Assembly (NCBI RefSeq): GCF_019801465.1
Contig: NZ_JAHVJA010000007.1
Location: forward strand, 1-64,000
Reading direction: 5' to 3'
Source of the DNA: Leisingera daeponensis
Lineage (GTDB): Bacteria; Pseudomonadota; Alphaproteobacteria; Rhodobacterales; Rhodobacteraceae
DNA: 64,000 bases
Shown here: piece by piece, positions 8,724 to 16,564 of the stretch
Position numbering within the stretch: position 1 is the stretch's first letter
Layout of the letters: every line of letters begins with the position of its first letter
Notes under the pieces: model-generated
The model's input: the letters and a program-made list of their open reading frames with translations, nothing else
The model's database searches: none
Told to the model about the DNA's origin: nothing
Translations under genes and position numbers: made by a program

Positions 8724-9176
8724 ATGGCGAAAAATGACAAGATAAACCAGCATATATTGCAGGAGCTCAGCCGCGACGGCCGCATCAGCAACCTGGAGCT
8801 GGCGGAGCGGGTGGGCCTGTCACCCTCCGCCTGCCTGCGCCGGGTGCAGGAGCTGGAGCGCGCAGGCGTCATCACCGGCTACCGGGCGGTGCTGGACCGG
8901 CAGAAGCTGGGGGTGGGTTTTGCTACTTATATCGGCGTCGGCCTGGGCGAGCACACCAAGGAGGCGCAGCAAGCCTTCGAACGCGCCATGCAGGCAGCGC
9001 CCGAAGTGGTCGAGTGCCACAACATCACCGGCACCATAGAATACCTGCTGCGCGTCGAATGCGCCGATCTGCCCAGCTACAAGAAGTTCCACACTGACAT
9101 TCTCGGCACGTCTCCCTACGTCACCGCGATCACCACCTATGTGGTGATGGGGTCGCCCAAGGATCTGCGGGCGTGA
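8724..9176 (+). CDS. Lrp/AsnC family transcriptional regulator
   Basis: 150 residues. The N-terminal HTH reads ILQELSRDGRISNLELAERVGLSPSACLRRV, and the C-terminal RAM/AsnC effector domain has FVTYIG-like beta strands and EVVECHNITGTIEYLLRV, close to the canonical 'V..C..vtG..DyLL.v'. Lrp proteins form octamers that respond to amino acids. Its divergent partner is a LysE exporter gene, so it probably activates amino acid efflux when the effector accumulates. A paralogue at 43323-43781 controls alanine dehydrogenase. A palindromic repeat (9199-9252) follows the stop codon. Confidence 0.92.
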   Translation: MAKNDKINQHILQELSRDGRISNLELAERVGLSPSACLRRVQELERAGVITGYRAVLDRQKLGVGFATYIGVGLGEHTKEAQQAFERAMQAAPEVVECHNITGTIEYLLRVECADLPSYKKFHTDILGTSPYVTAITTYVVMGSPKDLRA

Positions 9177-9198
9177 ACTCTGGCTGAGGCTGGATTTT

Positions 9199-9252
9199 GA
9201 GTATTTTCGGAAAGATGAAAGACTGATGCGCTTCATCTTTCCCCAAATACTC
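9199..9252. repeat. Palindromic intergenic repeat (GGAAAGATGAA family)
   Basis: Two 21-nt arms (9199-9219 and 9232-9252) are inverted copies of each other with 19 of 21 matches, separated by 12 nt. The arm core GGAAAGATGAA recurs at 13909-13929 and 51578-51598, and in inverted orientation at 51647-51666. The hairpin starts 22 bp after the Lrp stop and could stop or protect transcripts, although there is no T run. Confidence 0.75.
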
Positions 9253-9617
9253 ACTGGGCTGCGTTGGCTTCAGACGCGCGGCTGCAGGTGTTGCGCACCC
9301 TGCGTACGCTGGTCTCACGGGATCTTAGGTTGCATTTGGCAGTTTTGGCTCCGATCGCGATCACCCGCCGGGGCTTGGCTTCCCGGCGCTCTTGGAACCG
9401 GACTCCCGCCTGGCAGCGGGGTCATGCAGAGACAACGTTCAGCATGCGGGCGGATACGCCCGTCCATCTCCGCCATTTTGGCGGCGCCGCCAATCCTTAA
9501 CCGCCTGCGCTGGACCTGCAAACGGCACACAGGCAGATACGGAACAAACCGACCGGCAGGGCAGGGGCCTTGGCCGGCCCGCCGCGCTGGCCTGCAGGCC
9601 GGCGGTTCCGCAGGCCA
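9253..9617. other. Intergenic stretch with no recognisable gene
   Basis: 365 bp between the palindromic repeat and the racemase-like gene. Short open frames occur on both strands, but their arginine- and proline-rich translations look like out-of-frame GC-rich DNA and none has a convincing ribosome site. Nothing RNA-like was recognised. Confidence 0.5.
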
Positions 9618-10220
9618 TCACCGGTCCTGCAGCAACGCCTCCATCGCAATCTCCGGCGAGGCCAAAACCGGCACCCTGGTCTGCGCCCGCAACGGTTCAG
9701 CCGCCCCCGCCATCGAGGCCTGCGCCAGCACCACGCAGGCAAAATCCATTGCCCCCAGCGCCTCGGAGACATCCGCGGCGACGGCCGCGGCAAAGCCGGA
9801 TCTGTCCCCGGACTCAAACAAGGGCCAAAGCCCGCCGAGTTCCAGGCAGGTAAGCCCGGGATCGCGCCCCCCGAAGGCCCGCCGCAGCAGCGCCTCCGAA
9901 GGCGCCGCGGTGCTCTCCAGGCAATAGGCCATCAGCACCGGCCCGCCGATGCGTGCCGCGGCCTGCATCATCGGCCAGTCGATACGGATGGCGCCGGCTT
10001 CCTCCGCCACCGGGCCAAGGGTGGTGCAGGTGCACAGGACCGGACCGTCTGCAGCGGCAATGGCGCCGGCAACCTCCGCCCGCAGGCTGGCGTCAATCCC
10101 GCCCTGCGCCCGCGCCAGCCATCCGGCGCGCACCTGCTGGTCCAGAACCTTCTCCGGCGCCAGTGCCTGAAAGGTCTGTACATGCGCCTCAGCCGTGTGC
10201 AGCAAGGTCAAATCCGGCAT
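9618..10220 (-). CDS. Asp/Glu racemase-like family protein
   Basis: 200 residues, cytosolic. The first half carries VLCTCTTLGPVAEEAG, resembling the first catalytic-cysteine motif of the Asp/Glu/hydantoin racemase superfamily, and RIDWPMMQAAARIG fits the following helix. The matching second-half motif is ACVVLAQASM, where racemases normally have a second cysteine (GCTxL). Only an alternative cysteine is nearby, so true racemase activity is doubtful. The start is the ATG at 10220, placed behind GGAGAGAAG; a TTG 12 nt upstream is less likely. It lies 66 bp downstream of mcl1 on the same strand, but a terminator-like hairpin sits between them. The substrate is unknown. Confidence 0.65.
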   Translation of the reverse strand: MPDLTLLHTAEAHVQTFQALAPEKVLDQQVRAGWLARAQGGIDASLRAEVAGAIAAADGPVLCTCTTLGPVAEEAGAIRIDWPMMQAAARIGGPVLMAYCLESTAAPSEALLRRAFGGRDPGLTCLELGGLWPLFESGDRSGFAAAVAADVSEALGAMDFACVVLAQASMAGAAEPLRAQTRVPVLASPEIAMEALLQDR

Positions 10221-10234
10221 TCTTCTCTCCAATC

Positions 10235-10262
10235 AAAAAGGGCGCCCCGGCGGGACGCCCTG
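10235..10262 (-). terminator. Terminator after mcl1
   Basis: On the minus strand GGGCG...CGCCC with GC-rich inner pairing is followed by TTTTTG (the A run at 10236-10240 of the plus strand). It lies between the mcl1 stop (10287) and the next gene's start (10220), so the downstream gene gets only read-through or has its own promoter. Confidence 0.75.
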
Positions 10263-10286
10263 GAACCCTCTCGTCACGAACCGGTG

Positions 10287-11246
10287 TCAGCTGCCCGCGA
10301 TCAGCTCGGCCTGCGCCACAATCACTTCCGCCTGCTTAATCGAGGCGATATCGACCAGACGGCCCTTGTAGACGGTGGCGCCGGCGCCCGAGGCCTTGGC
10401 CTCTTCCATCGCTGCCAGGATCTCGCGGGCTTCCTGCACCGCCTCTTCCGACGGGGTGAACACCTGGTTGGCCAGCGCGATCTGGCTTGGGTGGATCGCC
10501 CATTTGCCGACCATGCCCAGCGTTGCCGAACGCTTGGCCTGCGCGATATAGCCCTCCTCGTCAGAGAAATCCCCGAACGGCCCGTCCACCGGCAGGATGC
10601 CGTGGGTGCGGCAGGCGGCAACGATCGCGGCCTGCGCCCAGTGCCAGGGGTCGGACCAGTGCTTCTGGCCCTCGCGGATCATGTAATAGTTCTCCTGCGT
10701 GCCGCCGATGCCGGTGGTCTGCATCCCCATCGAGGCGGCGAAATCCGCAGCCCCCAGGCTCATAGCCTGCAACCGGGGGGAGGATTTCGCGATGTCTTCC
10801 GCATGCGCGATGCCCGCCGCGGATTCAATGATGACCTCGAAGGACACCGGTTTGCTGCGGCCCTTGGCGCGCTCGATGGCGGTGACCAGCGCGTCCACCG
10901 CGTAGACATCCTCGGCACAGCCAACCTTGGGGATCATGATCTGGTCGAGCCGGTCGCCCGCCTGCTCCAGAATATCCACCACATCGCGGTACCAGTAGGG
11001 GGTGTCGAGCCCGTTGATCCGCACCGACAGGTATTTGCTGCCCCAGTCCACGCTGTTGATCGCCTCGATCACGTTGGCGCGGGCCTGGTCCTTGTCATCC
11101 GGCGCCACCGAATCCTCAAGGTCCAGGTTGATCACATCCGCCGCCGAGGCCGCCATCTTCTCGAACAGTTTCACCTTCGAGCCGGGGCCGAACAGCTGGC
11201 AGCGGTTGGGGCGCGCAGGGGCTGCGGGCTGGATGCGGAATGACAT
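10287..11246 (-). CDS. mcl1: L-malyl-CoA / beta-methylmalyl-CoA lyase
   Basis: 319 residues of the HpcH/HpaI aldolase-citrate lyase family. It starts MSFRIQPAAPARPNRCQLFGPG, shows the family segment INLDLEDSVAPDDKDQAR (acidic Mg2+ ligands), then RINGLDTPYWYRD, IMIPKVG, FEVIIESAAGIAHAEDIA (metal-binding Glu) and MGMQTTGIGGTQENYY, as in Rhodobacter Mcl1. The enzyme cleaves beta-methylmalyl-CoA to glyoxylate and propionyl-CoA, and L-malyl-CoA to glyoxylate and acetyl-CoA, in the ethylmalonyl-CoA pathway used by many Rhodobacterales lacking isocitrate lyase. A ribosome site GGGAGGTCTCC precedes the ATG. It is followed by a terminator. Confident. Confidence 0.93.
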   Translation of the reverse strand: MSFRIQPAAPARPNRCQLFGPGSKVKLFEKMAASAADVINLDLEDSVAPDDKDQARANVIEAINSVDWGSKYLSVRINGLDTPYWYRDVVDILEQAGDRLDQIMIPKVGCAEDVYAVDALVTAIERAKGRSKPVSFEVIIESAAGIAHAEDIAKSSPRLQAMSLGAADFAASMGMQTTGIGGTQENYYMIREGQKHWSDPWHWAQAAIVAACRTHGILPVDGPFGDFSDEEGYIAQAKRSATLGMVGKWAIHPSQIALANQVFTPSEEAVQEAREILAAMEEAKASGAGATVYKGRLVDIASIKQAEVIVAQAELIAGS

Positions 11247-11469
11247 GCGGAGACCTCCCGGGGTAAGGAAATTGCAGAATTTTCGATCTTTGAGTTATTA
11301 AATTGCGCACCTCCTTGCAAGCGGATTTTGCACCTGCGGCAAGAGACGCCGCGTTGCGGCAATCCCGTTTGCGCCGTTTCCGTCGCAAACATGCGCGAAT
11401 GTGCCGCCGCGGCCGCCTTAGGGGTGGGGCAGGGCGCAGGCCGCAAGCCCGGTGCGGGAAAGGAGTTTC

Positions 11470-12741
11470 ATGAGACGCGCGTTGATCGAGAACTGGGCCT
11501 TGTTTCTGGGCATGATGATGCTGATGGTCGGCAACGGGCTGCTGGTCACGCTGCTGACAATCCGCGGGGCCACGCTGGGGTTTTCCGAACTGGAAATATC
11601 GATCATGCAGTCCTGCTACCCGCTGGGGGCGCTGGCCGGCACCATGCTGACGCCGCGGCTGATCGAGAAAGTGGGCCATATCCGGGTGTTCTCTGCGCTG
11701 GCGTCGATGGTCTCGGTGGCGGCGATCGCCCATCTGCTGACCGCGGACCCCGTCAGCTGGGCGCTGATGCGGCTTCTGGCGGGGTTCTGTTTCCCGGGGC
11801 TCTACGTGATCACCGAAAGCTGGCTCAATGCCAAGTCGGAAAACCGCATCCGCGCCCAGGTTCTGTCGGTTTACTTCATCATCCAGACGGCGGGGCCGGC
11901 GCTGGGCACCGCCATGGTCGGCCTGCCGGATCCCAGCGGCAACCTGCTTTTCGGGGTCACCTCGATCCTTCTGTCGGTGGCGATCGTGCCATTGCTTCTG
12001 TCCAACAACCGGGCGCCGGAGTATTCGGCGCCGGACCGGATGCCGGTGACCCGGCTGTACAAGGTGTCGCCGATGACGGTGCTGGGCATCGTCATCATGG
12101 GCGCCGGGGTGGTGGCCTGGTACATCAGCCTGCCGCTCTATGCGCTGCAGAACGGCTTCAGCGAGGCGCAGGCCTCAGGCGCGCTGGTGATCGCGCTGAT
12201 CGTCTCGGCGCTGGTGCAATACCCGGTTGGCTGGCTGTCGGACCAAACCGACCGGCGCTATGTGGTGATCGCGCTGTCCGGGATTTCCGCGCTGGTGGCC
12301 TTGTGGATGGCGGTGGACACGGCGCCTTCGCGGATCGTGATCGGGTTCTCGGTGATCGCGGCAACGACGCTGCCGATCTATTCAATCCTTGCCGCCCACG
12401 CCAACGACCAGCTGCAGCCGGGCCAGGTTGTGCCCGCCAGCGGCACCATGGCCTTCCTGCTGCAGCTGGGCCAGTTCTTCGGCATTCTGATCGGCCCGAA
12501 CATGATCGCCCTCGCGGACGGGCGGGGCCTGCAGTACCTGCTGATCGGGGTCGGCATCGTCGTTGCGCTGATCGCCATTGCCCGCCGGGCCAGTACCCAT
12601 GCGCCGGAAGACACAGGCGAATTCCAGGCCATGGGCGTGATCGGTGTCGCGCAGCCCGGTGCGCTGCAGGCGGAAACCTGGTTGGAGGAGGAGGAATCGC
12701 GAACAAGTCCCTCAGTGGAGGGAGAATCTTCGGCAGTTTGA
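11470..12741 (+). CDS. MFS transporter (YcaD-like)
   Basis: 423 residues with about 12 hydrophobic helices. SILLSVAIVPLLL and PLYALQNGFSEAQASGALVIALIVSALVQYPVGWLSDQTDRR, containing the MFS loop motif G-x-x-S-D-x-x-D-R-R, place it in the major facilitator superfamily, most like the YcaD/cyanate-type branch. ESWLNAKS after helix 4 is typical of this branch. The start is the ATG at 11470 behind AAAGGAG; a GTG at 11452 is in frame but overlaps that ribosome site. It lies 114 bp upstream of dgcN on the same strand, so uptake or export of an amino-acid-like compound linked to that cluster is possible but unproven. The hydrophilic C-terminal tail is about 45 residues. Confidence 0.87.
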   Translation: MRRALIENWALFLGMMMLMVGNGLLVTLLTIRGATLGFSELEISIMQSCYPLGALAGTMLTPRLIEKVGHIRVFSALASMVSVAAIAHLLTADPVSWALMRLLAGFCFPGLYVITESWLNAKSENRIRAQVLSVYFIIQTAGPALGTAMVGLPDPSGNLLFGVTSILLSVAIVPLLLSNNRAPEYSAPDRMPVTRLYKVSPMTVLGIVIMGAGVVAWYISLPLYALQNGFSEAQASGALVIALIVSALVQYPVGWLSDQTDRRYVVIALSGISALVALWMAVDTAPSRIVIGFSVIAATTLPIYSILAAHANDQLQPGQVVPASGTMAFLLQLGQFFGILIGPNMIALADGRGLQYLLIGVGIVVALIAIARRASTHAPEDTGEFQAMGVIGVAQPGALQAETWLEEEESRTSPSVEGESSAV

Positions 12742-12762
12742 TCATTCTGACGAAGAAAGTCT

Positions 12763-12783
12763 CGCAAGAGTAACTTTCTTGCG
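12763..12783. promoter_or_regulatory. Candidate operator upstream of dgcN
   Basis: A perfect inverted repeat CGCAAGA (12763-12769) and TCTTGCG (12777-12783) with a 7-nt spacer lies about 70 bp ahead of the dgcN start. TTGCGCGA recurs as a direct repeat at 12779-12786 and 12800-12807, exactly two helical turns apart. TATACT at 12835-12840 resembles a -10 box but sits too close to the start. No regulator gene is adjacent, so a trans-acting factor is inferred. Confidence 0.4.
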
Positions 12784-12855
12784 CGATTTCGAGAGGACTT
12801 TGCGCGAAATTCACCCGAAATTGACGCGACCTGTTATACTTGAAGGATGAGCGCG

Positions 12856-13857
12856 ATGATCGAGACCCCTTATCTGCTGTTTCTGGGCGACGCGCCTGAC
12901 ATGCTGGCTGCCAAGGTTGCCATCGGCATTCGCGACTGGCGCCCCGAGCACGCTGTCGGCCAGATCTCCCTGCCGGGCTGCGGCGCTGACCTGGGCCTGA
13001 AGGAGCTGTCTCTGGCCGAGGCCAAGGAAGCCGGTGCCAAGACCCTGGTGATCGGCGTGGCCAACCGCGGCGGCGTGATCTCGCCCGCATGGAAAGAGGT
13101 GCTGATCGAAGCGCTGGAGATGGGCTATGACCTGGCCTCCGGCCTGCACAACCTGCTGCGCGACGAAGGCGACCTGGTGGCCGCGGCCCAGACGCACGGC
13201 GGCACCCTGCATGACGTGCGCGTCCCCACCGTCGGCTACCCGATTGCCAACGGCAAGAAACGCACCGGCAAGCGCTGCCTGGCGGTCGGCACCGACTGCT
13301 CGGTCGGCAAGATGTACACCGCGATGGCGATGGACGCCGAGATGCAGAAGCGCGGAATGAAGTCGACCTTCCGCGCCACCGGCCAGACCGGCATCCTGAT
13401 CACCGGCCACGGCGTGCCGCTGGACGCTGTTGTGGCCGACTTCATGGCAGGCTCCATCGAGTACCTGACCCCGGACAACGACGACGACCACTGGGACCTG
13501 ATCGAGGGCCAGGGTTCGCTGTTCCACATCTCCTATTCCGGAGTCACCCTGGCGCTGGTGCACGGCGGCCAGCCGGACGCGCTGATCCTTTGCCACGAGC
13601 CGACCCGCACCCATATGCGCGGCCTGCCGGAATACGATGTGCCGACCCTGGAAGAGCTGCGCGAGGTAGCCCTGCCGCTGGCGCAGCGCTCCAACCCGGC
13701 CTGCCAGATCGTCGGCATCTCGGTGAACACCCAGCATCTGAGCGAAGATAAGGCGGTGAAATACCTGGCCGAGGTGGAAGAGCGCATGGGCCTGCCTGCC
13801 GTCGATCCGTACCGCCACGGCGCCGGCCGCCTGGTGGACGCGCTGGCCGCAGTCTGA
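12856..13857 (+). CDS. dgcN: D-glutamate N-acetyltransferase DgcN (DUF1611)
   Basis: 333 residues of the former DUF1611 family. The N terminus is MIETPYLLFLGDAPDMLAAK, and the core has a P-loop-like VGTDCSVGKMYTAMAM near residue 153, then RATGQTGILITGHG, IEGQGSLFHIS and ILCHEPTRTHMRG, all family hallmarks. DgcN acetylates D-glutamate to N-acetyl-D-glutamate, the first step of a D-Glu catabolic route described in marine bacteria; the next gene, dgcA, encodes the racemase for the second step. I prefer the ATG at 12856 because GAAGG (12842-12846) is well spaced from it; an in-frame ATG at 12847 would sit on top of that site. A long hairpin follows the stop. Confidence 0.88.
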   Translation: MIETPYLLFLGDAPDMLAAKVAIGIRDWRPEHAVGQISLPGCGADLGLKELSLAEAKEAGAKTLVIGVANRGGVISPAWKEVLIEALEMGYDLASGLHNLLRDEGDLVAAAQTHGGTLHDVRVPTVGYPIANGKKRTGKRCLAVGTDCSVGKMYTAMAMDAEMQKRGMKSTFRATGQTGILITGHGVPLDAVVADFMAGSIEYLTPDNDDDHWDLIEGQGSLFHISYSGVTLALVHGGQPDALILCHEPTRTHMRGLPEYDVPTLEELREVALPLAQRSNPACQIVGISVNTQHLSEDKAVKYLAEVEERMGLPAVDPYRHGAGRLVDALAAV

Positions 13858-13867
13858 TCTAACAGCC

Positions 13868-13908
13868 CCGCCGGAGGCGCGTGCCGACAGGGCAGGTGCC
13901 TCCGGCGG
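13868..13908 (+). terminator. Hairpin between dgcN and dgcA
   Basis: An 11-bp stem CCGCCGGAGGC paired with GCCTCCGGCGG encloses a 19-nt loop. It has no proper T run, so it is more likely an attenuator or mRNA-stability element than a full terminator. Its right arm merges into the CCTCCGGCGGGAGTA part of the composite intergenic repeat. Confidence 0.55.
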
Positions 13909-13929
13909 GAGTATTATTGGAAAGATGAA
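13899..13929 (+). repeat. Intergenic repeat (CCTCCGG..GGAAAGATGAA family)
   Basis: CCTCCGGCGGGAGTA at 13899-13913 followed by GGAAAGATGAA at 13919-13929. The same composite occurs at 51568-51598 with CCTCCGGTGGGAGTA, and the right half matches the arms of 9199-9252. Here it lies between dgcN and dgcA. Confidence 0.7.
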
Positions 13930-14005
13930 AAGGCAGGCGCCCCGGTTGCCGGGCACTGTGCCAGGGCCCCGCCGCCTGCGGAGGGCCGCAGGAAAGGGCA
14001 GTTTC

Positions 14006-14971
14006 ATGAACATCACCGTCACCCCGGACGTCTTCAAACTGGCGCAGGCCTTCACCATCTCGCGCGGCTCGCGCACCGAGGCCAAGGTGCTGACTGTGCG
14101 GGTGGAGAAGGACGGCGTCACCGGCTGGGGCGAATGCGTGCCCTATGCCCGCTACAACGAGACGCTGGACAGCGTGACTGCCGAAATCGAAGGCCTGCCC
14201 GCCGATTTCACCCGCGAAGAGCTGCAATCGCTGCTGCCCGCCGGTGCCGCCCGCAATGCTGTCGACTGCGCGCTGTGGGATCTGGAAGCAAAACAGGCCG
14301 GCAAGCGGGTTTGGGAACTGGCAGGCCTGCCGGAGCCGAAACCGGAGATAACTGCCTATACCCTGTCGCTCGACACTCCTGAGAACATGCAGAAACAGGC
14401 GGCGGAGAACGCCCATCGGCCGCTCCTGAAGATCAAGCTCGGCACCCCCGACGACATGCCGCGGCTTGAGGCGGTGCGGGCCGGTGCGCCCGATGCCAAG
14501 ATCATCATCGACGCCAACGAGGGCTGGTCGGCTGAGGTCTACGCCAAACTCGCGCCGCATCTGGTGCGCCTGGGCGTGGAACTGGTGGAGCAGCCGCTGC
14601 CCGCGGGCGAGGATGAGGCCCTGATCGGAATGGAACGCCCGGTGCCGGTCTGTGCCGACGAGAGCTGCCATGACCGCGAAAGCCTGCCGGGGCTCAAGGG
14701 CAAATACGACGTGGTCAACATCAAGCTGGACAAGACCGGCGGCCTGACCGAGGCCCTGAAGCTGCGCGAGCAGGCGCTGGCCGAGGGCTACCAGGTGATG
14801 GTCGGCTGCATGGTCGGCTCCTCGCTGGCGATGGCGCCCGCGACGCTTGTGGCGCAGGGTGCGGCGGTTACGGATCTTGACGGGCCGCTGCTTCTGGCCG
14901 AAGACCGCGAGGAACCATTGTTGTTTGATGCAGAAGGGGTCCACCCCCCGAAAGCTGCCCTGTGGGGTTGA
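14006..14971 (+). CDS. dgcA: N-acetyl-D-glutamate racemase DgcA (enolase superfamily)
   Basis: 321 residues, muconate-lactonizing/dipeptide epimerase subgroup of the enolase superfamily. The N-terminal capping domain contains VTGWGECVPYARYNETL. The barrel carries KIKLG (the KxK catalytic lysine), IIDANEGWS (metal Asp), ELVEQPLP (metal Glu), CADESCHD (metal Asp) and IKLDKTGGL (second catalytic lysine). Both bases and all three metal ligands are present, consistent with a two-base racemase. In the DgcN-DgcA pathway it turns N-acetyl-D-Glu into N-acetyl-L-Glu. A start at 14006 is favoured by GGAAAGG upstream; frames opening earlier have no homology-like sequence. The next gene starts 11 nt after the stop. 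An L-Ala-D/L-Glu epimerase is the alternative call, but the dgcN neighbour argues against it. Confidence 0.85.
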   Translation: MNITVTPDVFKLAQAFTISRGSRTEAKVLTVRVEKDGVTGWGECVPYARYNETLDSVTAEIEGLPADFTREELQSLLPAGAARNAVDCALWDLEAKQAGKRVWELAGLPEPKPEITAYTLSLDTPENMQKQAAENAHRPLLKIKLGTPDDMPRLEAVRAGAPDAKIIIDANEGWSAEVYAKLAPHLVRLGVELVEQPLPAGEDEALIGMERPVPVCADESCHDRESLPGLKGKYDVVNIKLDKTGGLTEALKLREQALAEGYQVMVGCMVGSSLAMAPATLVAQGAAVTDLDGPLLLAEDREEPLLFDAEGVHPPKAALWG

Positions 14972-14981
14972 GGAGAAAAAG

Positions 14982-15842
14982 ATGACCCGTACCGTATATG
15001 TGAATGGCGAATATCTGCCCGAGGGCGAAGCCAAGGTATCGATCTTCGACCGCGGCTTCCTGTTCGCCGATGCGGTCTATGAGGTGACCTCGGTTCTGGA
15101 CGGCAAGCTGATCGACTTCGAAGGCCACGCCGTGCGCCTGGACCGCTCGCTGAAAGAGCTGGACATGGCGTCGCCCTGCTCCAAGGAGGAGCTGCTGGAG
15201 ATCCACCGCAAGCTGGTCGAGCTGAACGGCATCGAGGAAGGCCTGGTCTATCTGCAGGTCACCCGCGGTTCCGACGGCGACCGGGATTTCGTGTTCCCGA
15301 CCGAGGACACCCCGCCGAGCCTGGTGCTGTTCACCCAGAACAAGCCGGGCCTGGCTGACAGCCCCGCCGCCGCGAAGGGCGCTAAGGTGATCTCGATTGA
15401 GGACATCCGCTGGGGCCGCCGCGACATCAAGACGGTGCAGCTGCTTTATCCGTCGATGGGCAAGATGATGGCCAAGAAGGCTGGCGCCGATGATGCCTGG
15501 CTGGTCGAGGACGGCTATGTGACCGAGGGCACCTCGAACAACGCCTATTATGTGAAGAACGGCAAGATCGTGACCCGGCCGCTCAGCAACGACATCCTGC
15601 ACGGTATCACCCGCGCCGCGGTGCTGCGGCTGGCGGCCGAAGCGCAGATGGAGATCGAGGAGCGCCTGTTCACCATCGAGGAGGCAAAGCAGGCGGATGA
15701 GGCCTTTACCACCTCCGCCAGCGCCTTTGTGATGCCGGTGGTGGAGATTGACGGCGTGCAGCTGGGCGACGGCGCCCCGGGCCCGATCGCCAAGCGCCTG
15801 CGCGAGATCTACCTGGAAGAAAGCCGCAGGAAAGCGGTCTGA
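14982..15842 (+). CDS. dat: D-amino acid aminotransferase (fold type IV PLP enzyme)
   Basis: 286 residues. The catalytic lysine lies in RRDIKTVQLLYPS near residue 145, and the class IV signature is seen as EGTSNNAYYVKNGKIVTRPLSNDILHGITRAAVL. The N terminus MTRTVYVNGEYLPEGEAKVSIFDRGFLFADAVYEV is typical of D-alanine transaminases. It moves amino groups between D-amino acids and 2-oxoglutarate, producing D-glutamate, which dgcN and dgcA upstream would then channel to the L form. An AGGAG ribosome site overlaps the dgcA stop, so the two are translated from one message. A strong terminator follows. Branched-chain aminotransferase or aminodeoxychorismate lyase are less likely alternatives. Confidence 0.88.
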   Translation: MTRTVYVNGEYLPEGEAKVSIFDRGFLFADAVYEVTSVLDGKLIDFEGHAVRLDRSLKELDMASPCSKEELLEIHRKLVELNGIEEGLVYLQVTRGSDGDRDFVFPTEDTPPSLVLFTQNKPGLADSPAAAKGAKVISIEDIRWGRRDIKTVQLLYPSMGKMMAKKAGADDAWLVEDGYVTEGTSNNAYYVKNGKIVTRPLSNDILHGITRAAVLRLAAEAQMEIEERLFTIEEAKQADEAFTTSASAFVMPVVEIDGVQLGDGAPGPIAKRLREIYLEESRRKAV

Positions 15843-15866
15843 GGCCGATTGCCGGACCGGACGGAA

Positions 15867-15892
15867 AGGCCGCCCCTTGGGGCGGTCTTTTT
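15867..15892 (+). terminator. Rho-independent terminator of the dgc operon
   Basis: CCGCCCC (15870-15876) pairs with GGGGCGG (15879-15885), extended by G-T pairs, followed by TCTTTTTTG. It is 25 bp past the aminotransferase stop. Confidence 0.9.
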
Positions 15893-16165
15893 TGTTCAAA
15901 AGAGAATCAATTCCGCCGAGGCGGGACAGACGGCCGGGCTGAAAACCCTGCTTGAGGACTGCCCGGACAGAGCTATTTTCCAGCCATTGGCAACAATGAG
16001 CGCCGGGCTGGGGGACTGTTCCGGAAGGGGGCTCCTTCAGCTCAGGATTTTAACTAATTTTACACAAAATGCGCCCGCCGGTGCCGGTTTGCAGTACTCT
16101 GGCTGCAGGTGATGGGAACCGGCCAAGGGGCCGCCAGCCAGAGCCGCAGACCGTGGAGGTGCCAG

Positions 16166-16402
16166 ATGGAACAGTGTTATCAGCCGGAGATCGGGGAAGC
16201 CGCGCGCAGCCGTGCCGCAGAGCCGAGCGAAGCGGAGATCCTGGCTGCTGTCCGCCGGGTGCTGACCGCGGATGTGGTGGAGCATCCCGAATATGCCCAG
16301 GCGCCTGCCAGCCAGGGGTGGCTGGCCGGCAAGCTCCTGGCGCGGGAGCGTCCGGCACCGGGCGCGCTGGCTTCCCGGCTTCTGGGCTGCTTCCGCGGCT
16401 AG
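16166..16402 (+). CDS. Small hypothetical protein
   Basis: 78 residues starting MEQCYQPEIGEAARSRAAE and ending RLLGCFRG. The ATG at 16166 has GGAGGTGCC directly upstream, and a very strong terminator begins 74 bp after the stop, so an RNA clearly ends here. The middle is a predicted helix (SEAEILAAVRRVLTADVVEH). There is no signal peptide or membrane helix, and no family was recognised. The gene is separated from its neighbours by more than 160 bp on each side. It could instead be part of a non-coding RNA; I rate coding as slightly more likely because of the ribosome site and plausible composition. Confidence 0.45.
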   Translation: MEQCYQPEIGEAARSRAAEPSEAEILAAVRRVLTADVVEHPEYAQAPASQGWLAGKLLARERPAPGALASRLLGCFRG

Positions 16403-16475
16403 GCGCGCCGTCCGGGGGTGCGCGCCCTGCTGCGGACCGGCGGTCCGGAAAATTGTTGAAGACATTTGTTGCAAT

Positions 16476-16501
16476 GGCCGCCCGGAACGGGCGGCCTTTT
16501 T
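16476..16501 (+). terminator. Strong rho-independent terminator
   Basis: A perfect 9-bp stem GGCCGCCCG (16476-16484) and CGGGCGGCC (16488-16496) around a GAA loop, followed by TTTTTCTTT. It ends the transcript carrying the small ORF at 16166. Confidence 0.92.
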
Positions 16502-16564
16502 CTTTGCAGCAGCAGCGCCGGCCTTTTGTGCTAGCCTTGGTGTGAAATCAGACGAGGGCTGCAG

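Noticed and set aside
9570-11243. Long plus-strand frame across the racemase-like and mcl1 genes
   Set aside because: Antisense shadow with Arg/Gly/His-rich sequence; both minus-strand genes have family motifs and ribosome sites.
12821-12840. TTGACG and TATACT as a standard promoter for dgcN
   Set aside because: Spacing is only 8 bp, far from the usual 16-18.
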